Assembly (NCBI RefSeq): GCF_047607445.1
Contig: NZ_JBLKRT010000018.1
Location: forward strand, 1 to 64,000
Length of the DNA stretch: 64,000 bases
Direction of reading: 5' to 3'
From: Crystallibacter sulfonylureivorans_A
GTDB taxonomy: Bacteria; Actinomycetota; Actinomycetes; Actinomycetales; Micrococcaceae
Under the pieces are notes generated by a model. It made no database searches. It saw only the letters and a list, made by a program, of their open reading frames with translations, and had not been told where the DNA came from. Shown here in pieces: positions 42,833 to 51,365 of this stretch (the first letter of the stretch is position 1; every line of letters starts with the position of its first letter). A program made the position numbers and the translations under genes.

Positions 42833-44322
42833 GAAGGATCACTTTCTACAGTTGGAGATTGATCGGAGGAGGTTCGGGAGGCAGCTTCCGCGGAGGAGCT
42901 GCCGGGGCGGTTCTTCTGGACCCACCCTTCCAGGTTCCGCTGTGGCGCAACGTTGACGGCGAGCGCACCGGCCGGGACATCCTTGCGGATCACGGCACCG
43001 GCACCCGAATAGGCGCCGTCGCCAACCTGAACGGGGGCGACGAAAACCGTGTTGGAGCCGGTGCGCACGTTGGAGCCGATGACGGTGCGGTGCTTCTTTT
43101 CGCCGTCGTAATTGGCAGTGATGTTGCCGCAGCCGATGTTGGCGTTCTCACCGATTTCAGCATCCCCGGCGTAGCCAAGATGGGACAGCTTGGCGCCCTT
43201 GCCGATGGTCACATTCTTGGTTTCGTAGAATGCGCCGATCTTGCCCTTCTCACCCAGCACGGTTCCGGGGCGCAGGTAGGTAAAGGGGCCAACCGTGGCG
43301 CCGGGTCCGATCTCTGAGTCGGAACCGTGCGTCCTGACCACGGATGCTCCCTCGCCAACCGTCACGTTCTTCAGCGTCGTGTCCGGTCCCACCACCGCGT
43401 CCGAGGCAACATGGGTCGTCCCGTGCAGTTGCGTCCCGGGCAGGAGCGTCACGTCGGTTCCGAACGTCACGGTCGAATCAATCCACGTGGTCGCGGGATC
43501 CACGATGCTGACGCCGGAGCGCATGGCAGCATCCAGAATCCGCCGATTGTGTTCCGCGCCAAGCGCCGCCAGCTGGACCCGGTCATTGGCGCCCTCCACC
43601 TGCCACCGGTCGGAGGTGACGACGGCGGCCACGCGCCCGCCGTCGGCCCGCGCCAGCGACAGCACGTCGGTGAGGTACTTCTCGCCCTGGGCGTTGTCGG
43701 TGGTGATTTTGGCCAACGCACCGCGAAGCACCGCGGCGTCGAAGGCATAGATGCCGGAATTGACCTCGCGGATGGCGCGCTGTTCCTCGGTCGCGTCCTT
43801 GTGCTCAACGATCCCTTGGACGCTGCCGTCGGCGGCCCGGATGATGCGGCCGTACCCGCCCGCGTCGTCGAGGACCGCGGTCAGCACGGTGACGGCGTTG
43901 CCGCTGGAGGCATGCTCGGCAACCAGGTCGTGGAGCAGTTCGCTGGTCAGGAGCGGCACATCCCCGTAGGTGACCACCACGGTTCCGTCCAGTCCCGCCG
44001 GGAGCGCCTCGAGCGCCACCTCCACGGCCCGACCGGTGCCGGGGATCTCGTCCTGATCAACAACCAGGACGTCGGGGTCATGTGCGGAAATGTGCTCAGC
44101 CACACGGTCCCGCTCGTGGCGTACGACGGCGGCCAGCACCTGGGGTGCCAGACCGCGGGCTGCAGCGAGCGCATGGCCCACCATGGAAATGCCGCCGATC
44201 TCATGCAGGATCTTCGGCTTCTTGGACTTCATCCGGGTGCCTGCCCCCGCGGCCAGAACAATGACCGCTGCCGGCGATAAAGCTGATGTGACGTTTTTTT
44301 CAGGGACGTCCTGGGGGCTCAC
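42829..44322 (-). CDS. glmU: Bifunctional GlmU (N-acetyltransferase/uridylyltransferase)
   Basis: A 497-residue cytoplasmic enzyme making UDP-GlcNAc, precursor of peptidoglycan and possibly of the polysaccharides encoded nearby. The N-terminal uridylyltransferase has VIVLAAGAGTRMKSKKPKIL (about residues 20-39) and VVTYGDVPLL. The C-terminal half is a left-handed beta-helix of hexapeptide repeats, with GAFYETKNVTIGKGAKLSH and LGYAGDAEIG near the acetyl-CoA site. A Ser-rich tail ends the protein. I use GTG 44322, with GAGGAG upstream, rather than the more distal ATG at 44394, whose added stretch is not GlmU-like. The tRNA-Gln gene lies just upstream. Confidence 0.95.
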   Translation of the reverse strand: MSPQDVPEKNVTSALSPAAVIVLAAGAGTRMKSKKPKILHEIGGISMVGHALAAARGLAPQVLAAVVRHERDRVAEHISAHDPDVLVVDQDEIPGTGRAVEVALEALPAGLDGTVVVTYGDVPLLTSELLHDLVAEHASSGNAVTVLTAVLDDAGGYGRIIRAADGSVQGIVEHKDATEEQRAIREVNSGIYAFDAAVLRGALAKITTDNAQGEKYLTDVLSLARADGGRVAAVVTSDRWQVEGANDRVQLAALGAEHNRRILDAAMRSGVSIVDPATTWIDSTVTFGTDVTLLPGTQLHGTTHVASDAVVGPDTTLKNVTVGEGASVVRTHGSDSEIGPGATVGPFTYLRPGTVLGEKGKIGAFYETKNVTIGKGAKLSHLGYAGDAEIGENANIGCGNITANYDGEKKHRTVIGSNVRTGSNTVFVAPVQVGDGAYSGAGAVIRKDVPAGALAVNVAPQRNLEGWVQKNRPGSSSAEAASRTSSDQSPTVESDPS

Positions 44323-44420
44323 TAAGTGGCACTCCTCGCTGCGCTGATTCCGGTGTAGCCGGAGCGTTGGGGTTAACGGCATCCTACCTGCCACACCGCA
44401 TCTTCACCGGCCGGTGATCG

Positions 44421-44492
44421 TTCCGCCCATAGGATTCGAACCTATACTCCGCAGCTCCAAAGGCTGGGGTGCTGCCATTACACCAGGGCGGA
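44421..44492 (-). tRNA. tRNA-Gln (TTG anticodon)
   Basis: On the minus strand, TCCGCCC and GGGCGGA pair as the acceptor stem, with an unpaired A after it. The anticodon loop reads CTTTGGA, giving TTG. The T arm contains GGTTCGAATCC. Length is 72 bases with no encoded CCA. It lies just upstream of glmU, a common actinobacterial arrangement. Confidence 0.95.
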
Positions 44493-44712
44493 ATGTGCCG
44501 CAGCAGGATTGCCTGCTCGGCACAAGTGTCCATTTTGCCACGGTTTCTGACCCCAATGCGACTTGGCGTCCGACTGGTGTCGTTTCGGTGAATCCGCCGG
44601 CGGCTATGGACCTGTTGCGGGAGCGTTTCTCCTCTACCTGGCCCGGGGGCCCAGCGGCCACTTACCCCGCAGCCCACTTGCCCCACGGGCCCGCTGAACT
44701 ATGACCGGGGCG

Positions 44713-46302
44713 CTATTCGGGGAGCACCGAGGACGTCATGCTGGCGAGGTCGGTGTCTGCTGCCTCGGGTGCGACGGGGAGCCGATCGCCGCTGCGCAGC
44801 AGATGGGCGATACGGTCGGCTGATACGGGTTTGCTGAAGTAGAACCCTTGGCCCCCGGTACAGCCCAGATCACGCAACTGCTCGGCCTGTTCCCGCGTCT
44901 CGATTCCTTCGAAAATCGCATCCAGGCCCGCCGCACGGATAAGCTGCAGCACCGCCGCGATGAAATCCTGCTGCGATCCGTCGGCCGAATGCGTGGCAAT
45001 GATGGAGCGGTCGACTTTGACCAGGTCCACCGGCAACTCGCGCAGGTAGCTGATCGACGAGTAGCCGGTGCCGAAGTCATCTATTTCAATGCCGATGCCG
45101 AGCTTGCGCAGGGCGAGCAACGAGTAAGTCTCCACTTCGCCGCCGGTGACCAGACCGGTTTCGGTGATTTCCAGGACCAGCGATTCGGCGGCTATCCCGG
45201 AATCCCTCAAGACGCCACGGACGTAGTCCACCAAGTCGATCCGCTGCAGTTCGGCTACGGAGAGATTCACACGGATTTGAAACCCAGGCTCCAACTCCAG
45301 TGCCGCGGACCACTCAGCAAACTGATGCGCAGCCGCCGACAGAGTCCAACGGCCAAGGTCAATGATCAGGCCAGTCTGCTCGGCCATCGGAATGAAGTCG
45401 CTGGGCATGATGCGGCCCCGAACCGGGTGGTTCCACCTGACCAGCGCTTCCACCCCCAGCGGGCGCCCGGTGCACAGATCCACCACCGGCTGGTACTCCA
45501 GCTCGAATCCCCCGGTGGCTATGGCCCCGCGGAGCTCGGACGCCATCTGGTTGTGCAATTGGCGCGCCTGCAGCATGTGGGACTGGAAAACCTTGATGCG
45601 GTTCTGCGGATCCTTCTTCGCCTCATACATGGCCGTATCCGCATCCAGTAGCAGGCTCTGCGAGCTCTGCCCGGCATCTGCCACTCGTACGCCAATACTG
45701 GCCTGCGGCCACACCGTGAGTTCGTCCAGCCGGATGTCGTCGTTCAGGACGCCCAGGATCCGGTGGGCCACTTGGAGCGCAAGATCGGTGGTGGCGCGCG
45801 GCAGCAGGATAGCGAATTCATCTCCGCCCAACCGCGCCACTGTGTCTACATCGCGCACGATCGACCGGAGCCGGTTTCCAACCACTGTCAGCACGCGGTC
45901 GCCGGCGTCGTGTCCGAAACTGTCGTTGACCTGCTTGAAGGAATCCAGATCCAGCAGCAGCAGGGCGGGAGCTCGCTGGCCGGACCGTGCGTCCTCGAGG
46001 GCGGCGGCCATCTCGTTGGCCAAAGCGGTTCGGTTGGCCAGACCGGTCAGGGCATCGGTCAGTGCCATCCGGCTCATGTCCCGATGAGCCTGCCGCAACT
46101 CCGCGGTGCGGGTTTCAACGCGCCGTTCCAGCTCCGAGTAGCTCAGCTGCAATTCCTCAGCCAAGAGATTAACCCCGGTGATCACCGCGTCGATCTCGTC
46201 CCGTGCCGCCGACGGTTCGACTCGTGTGGTCAGATCCCCGCCGGCCAGGCTAACCATGCCATCGACCAGCCTCTGGAGCCGCGGGTCGGGGTTATGCGGC
46301 AT
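44713..46302 (-). CDS. Cytosolic HAMP-GGDEF-EAL c-di-GMP enzyme
   Basis: A 529-residue protein without membrane helices. Residues 1-50 resemble a HAMP unit (LAGGDLTTRVEP), then a short coiled coil. The GGDEF domain (about 80-240) has an intact active site (GGDEF, 159-163) and the inhibitory I-site RxxD (RDVD, 150-153) five residues before it. The EAL domain (about 255-510) keeps EAL (285-287), NLS (346-348), ITE (379-381), DDFGTG (408-413) and EGIET. It could both make and degrade c-di-GMP; which dominates is not known. I start at ATG 46302, which overlaps the small upstream gene by 11 bp. c-di-GMP often controls polysaccharide output, making a link to the EPS loci plausible. Confidence 0.9.
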   Translation of the reverse strand: MPHNPDPRLQRLVDGMVSLAGGDLTTRVEPSAARDEIDAVITGVNLLAEELQLSYSELERRVETRTAELRQAHRDMSRMALTDALTGLANRTALANEMAAALEDARSGQRAPALLLLDLDSFKQVNDSFGHDAGDRVLTVVGNRLRSIVRDVDTVARLGGDEFAILLPRATTDLALQVAHRILGVLNDDIRLDELTVWPQASIGVRVADAGQSSQSLLLDADTAMYEAKKDPQNRIKVFQSHMLQARQLHNQMASELRGAIATGGFELEYQPVVDLCTGRPLGVEALVRWNHPVRGRIMPSDFIPMAEQTGLIIDLGRWTLSAAAHQFAEWSAALELEPGFQIRVNLSVAELQRIDLVDYVRGVLRDSGIAAESLVLEITETGLVTGGEVETYSLLALRKLGIGIEIDDFGTGYSSISYLRELPVDLVKVDRSIIATHSADGSQQDFIAAVLQLIRAAGLDAIFEGIETREQAEQLRDLGCTGGQGFYFSKPVSADRIAHLLRSGDRLPVAPEAADTDLASMTSSVLPE

Positions 46303-46678
46303 TATCCCGTTCCAGCCACTCAAGGGCCTGCGGTTCGGAGTCGAAATATCGAACGGGGCATTCGGAAGGTTCAGCCCCCAGCACGAAGTTGGCAATCACC
46401 CGGTCCACGGGCGATTCACCGACCAGGGCAATCGCGGAAGCATTCGTCTGCCGGCCAAGCATCGAACGAGCCATGCGCGAAATCGAAGCCACGCCCTTCA
46501 ACCGCATCAGTACTCGGCAGGGCCGGCCGCCGGAGAGCACCTGAAGCTGGGACGACGTGCTGACGGCAACTTCGTCCGTGAAAGCAGCGCCCCTCGGCAG
46601 GTCGACACTGATGATCCCGTCGCCCGAACGGCTGACGTCGGCAGCAGCGGCGCCGACCGCGCCGGTCACGCGGCCCAT
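46292..46678 (-). CDS. Small SpoIIAA/STAS-like protein (DUF7793-like)
   Basis: About 128 residues from ATG 46678 (MGRVTGAVGA). The pattern IISVDLPRGAAFTDEVAVST, a central VLMRLKGVASISRMAR helix and the closing VRYFDSEPQALEWL resemble small SpoIIAA-like STAS proteins of actinobacteria. The frame stays open to a GTG at 46825, giving up to 177 residues; that extension lacks clear similarity and a good ribosome site, so the shorter form is preferred. It overlaps the GGDEF-EAL gene, so the two are likely co-translated. It may bind and modulate that enzyme. Family assignment is by eye. Confidence 0.62.
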   Translation of the reverse strand: MGRVTGAVGAAAADVSRSGDGIISVDLPRGAAFTDEVAVSTSSQLQVLSGGRPCRVLMRLKGVASISRMARSMLGRQTNASAIALVGESPVDRVIANFVLGAEPSECPVRYFDSEPQALEWLERDNAA

Positions 46679-46902
46679 ACGGCCGTGTTGTCGTTGGATA
46701 CCGCTCCTGTAACCCTTGCGGACCAGCCATGACCTAACACGTGCATTCGCTCCCCAACGATTCGAAGGGAGCATGCGCTCCCGTCCAACAAATCCAGAAC
46801 TTACTGCTTCATTACCTACTGCCACAACGACTGTCCGTCATTTGTTCATAGCGTAAACGAACGGCGTTCACGACACGCGCAATGACACGACGAATAATAC
46901 AT

Positions 46903-47940
46903 TTACGAAGCCTGCGGGAACCTTGCGATCTCCGCCGCCACCTGGGCAGCACGGTCCTTGGCGCCCGACTGGTCGAAATAGGCTCGACTCTCTTTCAAAT
47001 GACGCAGGGCCGCCGAGCAATCACCTTTCACTCTGAGCGTCTTGCTGAGCAATAGGTTGGCTTCGCCTGCGGTTTGATGAGCCATTGACGGCGACTCCTC
47101 ACAGATCGGCACCAGAAGTTGGGCAGCTTCATCAATTTCGCCTCGCTGAAAGTGCCAGTGCGCCCGGTTCATATTGTTCGACCGACGGATATCGTCCGTC
47201 ACTCCGATGATTGATGCCGCCAGTTCCGCTCGATCCATGCAATCTTCAGTTTCCGCGTCCGCAATACCCGCTGCGAGGCGCATCGCCGCCGAGGCGCGGT
47301 TGAACCAGGCCCAAAGAGCAAGATCGTTCGATGGCGATAGACGTTCAGCCGCCAATTGATGGTAGTGCACACCGTGGCCGGACTCCTGCCGAAGGAAGGC
47401 GACGTTGCCTACCGCCCAATAGCCCTTGCCTGCCGCTTGGGCGTCCGTGGATGCCTCCAGTAGTTTGATCAGGACTCGACACTGGTCCCAAGCCTCGTCA
47501 TTGTCACCCCGCTCGGCCAGGGTAGCCACCAACGCGGTCTGGGCCTCTATCCGGATCTCTGTTCTCAAGCGGTTATCCGTGCCGATGTGGACTGCCGCTT
47601 CCGCATCTGCCAAGGCGGCGTCCAACTCCCCCAATCCCTGTAAGGATACGGACTGCAGGGTGAGCACTCTACACATTAACTCCGAGGACTCGGCGGTAAG
47701 GGAGTGCACGCGCAGTCGCTTAGTCACTGCAATGCAATCCTGCTGTTGGCCCATGTCCCGGTAGCATTCCGCTTCCAGAAATGTCATATGCCACCAGGTG
47801 CCCTGGTCACCGCCGGCGGCTGCTTGCTCAGCGCAAACTTTCGCTAGCTGACCTGCTGTTTGATAGTCACGCTTCGAGAACGCTTCCCGTGCACGCAACT
47901 CAAGCAAGACTTCATCGCCCGCACCAGCTGCCAGCCCCAT
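46903..47940 (-). CDS. TPR-repeat protein without DNA-binding domain, possible peptide receptor
   Basis: A 345-residue cytoplasmic, all-helical protein built of TPR-like pairs: EAFSKRDYQTAGQLAKVCAE near the start, LGELDAALADAEAAVHIG in the middle, and CSAALRHLKESRAYFDQSGA near the end. No helix-turn-helix, signal peptide or membrane segment is seen. In length and lack of a DNA-binding domain it resembles Bacillus Rap proteins, TPR receptors for imported secreted peptides that bind response regulators or other regulators. ATG 47940 follows GGAGGAC. It diverges, across 207 bp, from a 55-codon gene for a secreted peptide, the main reason for suspecting a receptor role. Sequence similarity to Rap proteins is not claimed. 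Confidence 0.78.
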   Translation of the reverse strand: MGLAAGAGDEVLLELRAREAFSKRDYQTAGQLAKVCAEQAAAGGDQGTWWHMTFLEAECYRDMGQQQDCIAVTKRLRVHSLTAESSELMCRVLTLQSVSLQGLGELDAALADAEAAVHIGTDNRLRTEIRIEAQTALVATLAERGDNDEAWDQCRVLIKLLEASTDAQAAGKGYWAVGNVAFLRQESGHGVHYHQLAAERLSPSNDLALWAWFNRASAAMRLAAGIADAETEDCMDRAELAASIIGVTDDIRRSNNMNRAHWHFQRGEIDEAAQLLVPICEESPSMAHQTAGEANLLLSKTLRVKGDCSAALRHLKESRAYFDQSGAKDRAAQVAAEIARFPQAS

Positions 47941-48147
47941 ACGTCCTCCATACTTCCGGAGCCGTGCGTACGATCATCAGACGGCCTTACTGTCGATCAT
48001 ATTCGGTGGCCACGCTTAGATCCGGCACCGACGCAATGTGTCGTTTAACCCCTAGGCGCTTTGTAATGCGGAATGTACACTATCTTTGTCACCGCAACCT
48101 GTATGGATTTGCAGATCCGTGCATAAAGAAAGAAACGAGGGAACCTG

Positions 48148-48315
48148 ATGAAGAAGTTTTCTGCATCCGTTCTGGTAGCTGCAGTCCTGGCAGTTGTTGG
48201 TGCTGCGGCTCCGGCTGCTGCGGCGGATACAACCGACTCGTCCTCCATCATCGTTCAGAGCAAGACGATTGACGGCGGCACCCAGAAGCCCCTGATCGGC
48301 AACTGGCCGCACTAA
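48148..48315 (+). CDS. 55-residue precursor of a small secreted peptide
   Basis: A short gene missed by length cut-offs. It starts MKKFSASVLVAAVLAVVGAA, a classic signal peptide, with a predicted cut after APAAAA (residue 26). The remaining 29 residues begin DTTDSSSIIVQSKTIDGG and end TQKPLIGNWPH. No cysteine, so no disulfide bacteriocin pattern. AGGG lies seven bases before the ATG. Two stable hairpins follow the stop codon at once. It is divergent from the TPR gene; together they look like a peptide signal and its receptor. Alternatives are a small secreted antimicrobial or a short extracytoplasmic structural peptide. Confidence 0.8.
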   Translation: MKKFSASVLVAAVLAVVGAAAPAAAADTTDSSSIIVQSKTIDGGTQKPLIGNWPH

Positions 48316-48326
48316 GTTGTTGAGGC

Positions 48327-48402
48327 GAGCGGAATTCGTTCCGCTCACCGGCTGAGGCCGTGATGCGCATCTTCGGATGCGTGTCACGGCCTTTCTACTT
48401 TT
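48327..48402 (+). terminator. Tandem UUCG-loop hairpins after the peptide gene
   Basis: First, GAGCGGAA/TTCCGCTC (48327-48346) closes on a TTCG loop. Second, a 16-bp stem with two G-T pairs (48356-48371 and 48376-48391), also closed by C-TTCG-G, is followed by TTTCTACTTTT. This is a strong intrinsic terminator. It also lies just beyond the stop of the convergent histidine kinase gene at 48401. Confidence 0.85.
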
Positions 48403-50131
48403 AGGAAACACTCACGGAGTCTGTGGCTTCGGCGGCGTGGTGCTGACCGTCATCGGAGGAAAGCGGCAACGTGATGGTGAATGTAGTGCCCACTCCGACG
48501 GTCGACTCGACGGAAACGCTGCCGCGGTGCTGGTCCACCATTCCCTTGACGATCGCCAGACCCAGGCCGGTGCCTTGAATGGCGTGCGCGTTGGACGCGC
48601 GGTAGAAACGGGAAAACAACTGCGGCAGGTCCTCTTCCGGAATGCCGATCCCGCTGTCGGCGACGGTCACAATGGCGCAGGGCACACCGTCGTCGTTATC
48701 AGGGCCAGAGCCGACGGTGACCCGCACCGCCCCATCCTGCGGGGTGAACTTGACGGCATTGGACATGATGTTGGCGAAGACCTGCTCCAGCATCTTGGCA
48801 TCACCGTCTGCGCACAGCCGGGTATCCATTCCCTCGGCCACAAGTCTGACGTTCTTGGCCTGGGCCGCCGGCTCGAGTGCCGTGGACACCATGCGCAACA
48901 ACTGCGGCAGGTCTACCGGTTCCGTGGCTAATCCGCTGCTCTGGAAGTCCATGCGGGACAGCGTCAGCATGTCTTCGATCAGCTCGCGCAGGCGAGTGGC
49001 ATTGCGCCCCACGACCTTAAGCATGCGGGCGACCGACTCCGGGACTTCACCCGCGTCTCCGTCCAGCACCAGTTCCAGGTATCCGGTGATCGACGTCAAC
49101 GGGGTCCGGAGCTCGTGGTTGACGGTGGCCACGAAGTTCGACTTGGCTTGGTCCAGCTCGCGGAGCTTCTCCACGACTTCTTGCTGCGCCGTGATCAAGT
49201 GTCCCTGGATCAGGCCGTGGGCCAGGTTCCCTGCCACATGTTGCAGCAGCGAAATTTCGGCCGGTGACCACGGTCGCGGCTGGCCGTGCCGGATCAGGCA
49301 CATCAGCCCGAACGCTTTCGCCCCCTGTCCCAGCGGCGCCAGCGCTGACGCTTTGCCACGCGCCGTAGCAAACCATTCGGCCAGATCCGGGTGTTCTGCA
49401 ATGTCGATCCTGCCGTCGTCTGTTGACGTGAGGACGCTGCCCTTGGTCCAGAGAGCGGAGGCCAACTGGAGCACCTGCTCCTCGGTGCGGTGCGGCATGG
49501 CCATGGTGTCCTGCGCGGATTCGCAGGCCCACTGGGCGTCGGTGTGCGGAACCCGCTCGTCGTCCAAGGTGCGGATCCAGACCTGGTCCGCTTCAAAGGC
49601 CGCGCCGATCCCGCTCAGCGCAAGGGAAATCATCTCGTTCGGGTCGTTGGTGCTGCGGATGCCCTCGGATACGCGCCGGATCTGGTCTCGAAGGACAGCC
49701 ACGCCGTTGCGCTCACGCCTCCGGTGTTCCGACCTGGCGAGTGTCACGCGCACGCGGTTGACTACGGTCGACGTCGACAGCGGCTTGATCAGATAGTCCG
49801 AGACGCCCATTGCATAGCCGCGTTCAACCAGCGGGAGTTCGTCTTCCGTAGCCATCAACATCACGCGCCATTGGCTCCCGGCCTGGCGGTCGGACAACCG
49901 TCGAACGGCTTCCATCCCTGCGAGCGACATATCGCCCGCGTCCACCAGGAGGATATCCGGTGGATTTCGCTGCAGCTCGTCCAATACCTCTGCGGCGGTG
50001 GCAAAGGCCGTCACGGCCATCCCGTCGGCTTCGAGGACCGCGCTCAGAAACTCCCGGCTTGCCGCGTCGGTTGCACCGACCAGTACCGTTGGGCGAACTG
50101 CTGGCCCGAGCTCACCTGCAACGGTCCGCAC
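48401..50131 (-). CDS. Hybrid sensor histidine kinase, REC-GAF-HisKA-HATPase
   Basis: A 576-residue cytoplasmic kinase. Residues about 14-130 form a receiver domain (phospho-acceptor Asp in ILLVDAGD; switch Lys in YLIKPLS). A GAF-like sensor follows (about 155-300). The HisKA box has FVATVNHELRTPLTSI with the autophosphorylated His near residue 337. The ATPase domain (about 435-560) carries N (ANIMSNAVKF), G1 (VADSGIGIP) and G2 (GTGLGLAIVKGM) boxes. The GTG start at 50131 has AGGAGG seven bases upstream. No partner response regulator gene adjoins it; the N-terminal receiver may take that role or receive phosphate from elsewhere. It is convergent with the peptide gene. Confidence 0.9.
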   Translation of the reverse strand: MRTVAGELGPAVRPTVLVGATDAASREFLSAVLEADGMAVTAFATAAEVLDELQRNPPDILLVDAGDMSLAGMEAVRRLSDRQAGSQWRVMLMATEDELPLVERGYAMGVSDYLIKPLSTSTVVNRVRVTLARSEHRRRERNGVAVLRDQIRRVSEGIRSTNDPNEMISLALSGIGAAFEADQVWIRTLDDERVPHTDAQWACESAQDTMAMPHRTEEQVLQLASALWTKGSVLTSTDDGRIDIAEHPDLAEWFATARGKASALAPLGQGAKAFGLMCLIRHGQPRPWSPAEISLLQHVAGNLAHGLIQGHLITAQQEVVEKLRELDQAKSNFVATVNHELRTPLTSITGYLELVLDGDAGEVPESVARMLKVVGRNATRLRELIEDMLTLSRMDFQSSGLATEPVDLPQLLRMVSTALEPAAQAKNVRLVAEGMDTRLCADGDAKMLEQVFANIMSNAVKFTPQDGAVRVTVGSGPDNDDGVPCAIVTVADSGIGIPEEDLPQLFSRFYRASNAHAIQGTGLGLAIVKGMVDQHRGSVSVESTVGVGTTFTITLPLSSDDGQHHAAEATDSVSVS

Positions 50132-50396
50132 GGCGATTCCTCCTGCGTTGAACGCGGCCCGGCGTCGTCCCGGTCCCCCTGACGTTATGAATGAAGACTA
50201 GCAGTGCACTAGGACGGTCAATGGCAGATTACGCAGGAGTTCCCAACCGCGGCGAAGACACCGTACGTCGGCGGAGCGACCCCGCCCGGGGCCAGCTGTT
50301 CGAGGACTGTTCCTGTCCTGAATCCCTCCGCACTCCATAGACTCGTCACTCCCGTGGGCGTAGCGTTTTTGGCATGGCACCGACGGGGGAAAACCA

Positions 50397-51365
50397 GTGA
50401 TCCATACCGACAAGCTCACGAAGCACTTCAAGAACAAGAAGGAAACGGTGGAGGCGGTTAAAGGCGTCGACATCGATATTGCGCCAGGCGAGCTGGTGGC
50501 CTTCCTCGGCCCCAATGGAGCCGGCAAGTCCACCACGCTTCGGATGCTGACCACGCTGCTTTCCCCGACTTCGGGCAGTGCCAGGGTGGCCGGCGTCGAC
50601 GTGGTGGCAGATCCCGCTGGGGTCCGCTCCCGCATCGGCTACATCGGCCAAGGCAACGGCGGCGGCCACAGCTACCGGGTCATCGACGAGCTGGTCATGC
50701 AGGGCCGCTTCTACGGCATGAACAGCGCCGATGCCCGCGCCCGGGCCCGCGAACTCTTGGTCACGATGGACCTGCAGGACCTGGAAAAGCGGACGGTCAT
50801 CAAACTCTCCGGCGGCCAGCGCCGCCGGATGGATGTGGCCCTGGGACTGATGCATTCGCCCCAGTTGCTGTTCCTCGACGAGCCGTCAACCGGCATGGAC
50901 CCCCAGAACCGTGCGAACCTGTGGGACCACATCATGCGGTTGCGCGCTGAGCACGGAACCACCATCGTGTTGACCACGCACTATCTGGACGAGGCCGACT
51001 CCATGTCCGAACGGGTGATCGTGATCGACCACGGCGAGATCATCGCCGACGACACAGCTGCCCGATTGAAGTCCAATCTGGCCGGAGACCTGCTGGCGGT
51101 GGAGGTCGCTCTCACCTCCGTCCCGGCAGCGCGCGCTGTCCTGGGCCAAGCGGCAGCGGACGGGGAATTGGAAGAGAGCAGGCACGACGGCGGTGCCAGT
51201 TTCCGTGTCCGGCTGCCCGATGGAGCGCGGCTTGCGCCCGGGCTACTCAAAGCGCTCGACGATGCCGGTGCTCCGGCGACGTCGCTAAAGCTGAACCCAC
51301 CGACCCTCGACGACGTGTTTCTGGAACTGACGGGCCGCAGCCTGCGGGAAGGAGCCGAGGTCTAA
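50397..51365 (+). CDS. ABC transporter ATPase, daunorubicin-exporter (DrrA) type
   Basis: A 322-residue ATPase for an exporter: Walker A AFLGPNGAGKSTTLR (about residues 39-53), Q-loop in IGYIGQG, signature LSGGQRRRMDVALGL, Walker B LLFLDEPSTGMD, and the switch His in VLTTHYLDEAD. The C-terminal extension of about 90 residues is typical of DrrA-like proteins. The GTG start has GGGGGA seven bases upstream. The stop overlaps the permease ATG by one base. The cargo is unknown; drugs, lipids or glycans are all possible for this family. Confidence 0.92.
   Translation: MIHTDKLTKHFKNKKETVEAVKGVDIDIAPGELVAFLGPNGAGKSTTLRMLTTLLSPTSGSARVAGVDVVADPAGVRSRIGYIGQGNGGGHSYRVIDELVMQGRFYGMNSADARARARELLVTMDLQDLEKRTVIKLSGGQRRRMDVALGLMHSPQLLFLDEPSTGMDPQNRANLWDHIMRLRAEHGTTIVLTTHYLDEADSMSERVIVIDHGEIIADDTAARLKSNLAGDLLAVEVALTSVPAARAVLGQAAADGELEESRHDGGASFRVRLPDGARLAPGLLKALDDAGAPATSLKLNPPTLDDVFLELTGRSLREGAEV

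Noticed and set aside
46903..47940. TPR protein as an RNPP-type transcription factor (PlcR/Rgg)
   Set aside because: No helix-turn-helix is visible at the N-terminus, so a Rap-like, protein-binding role fits better.
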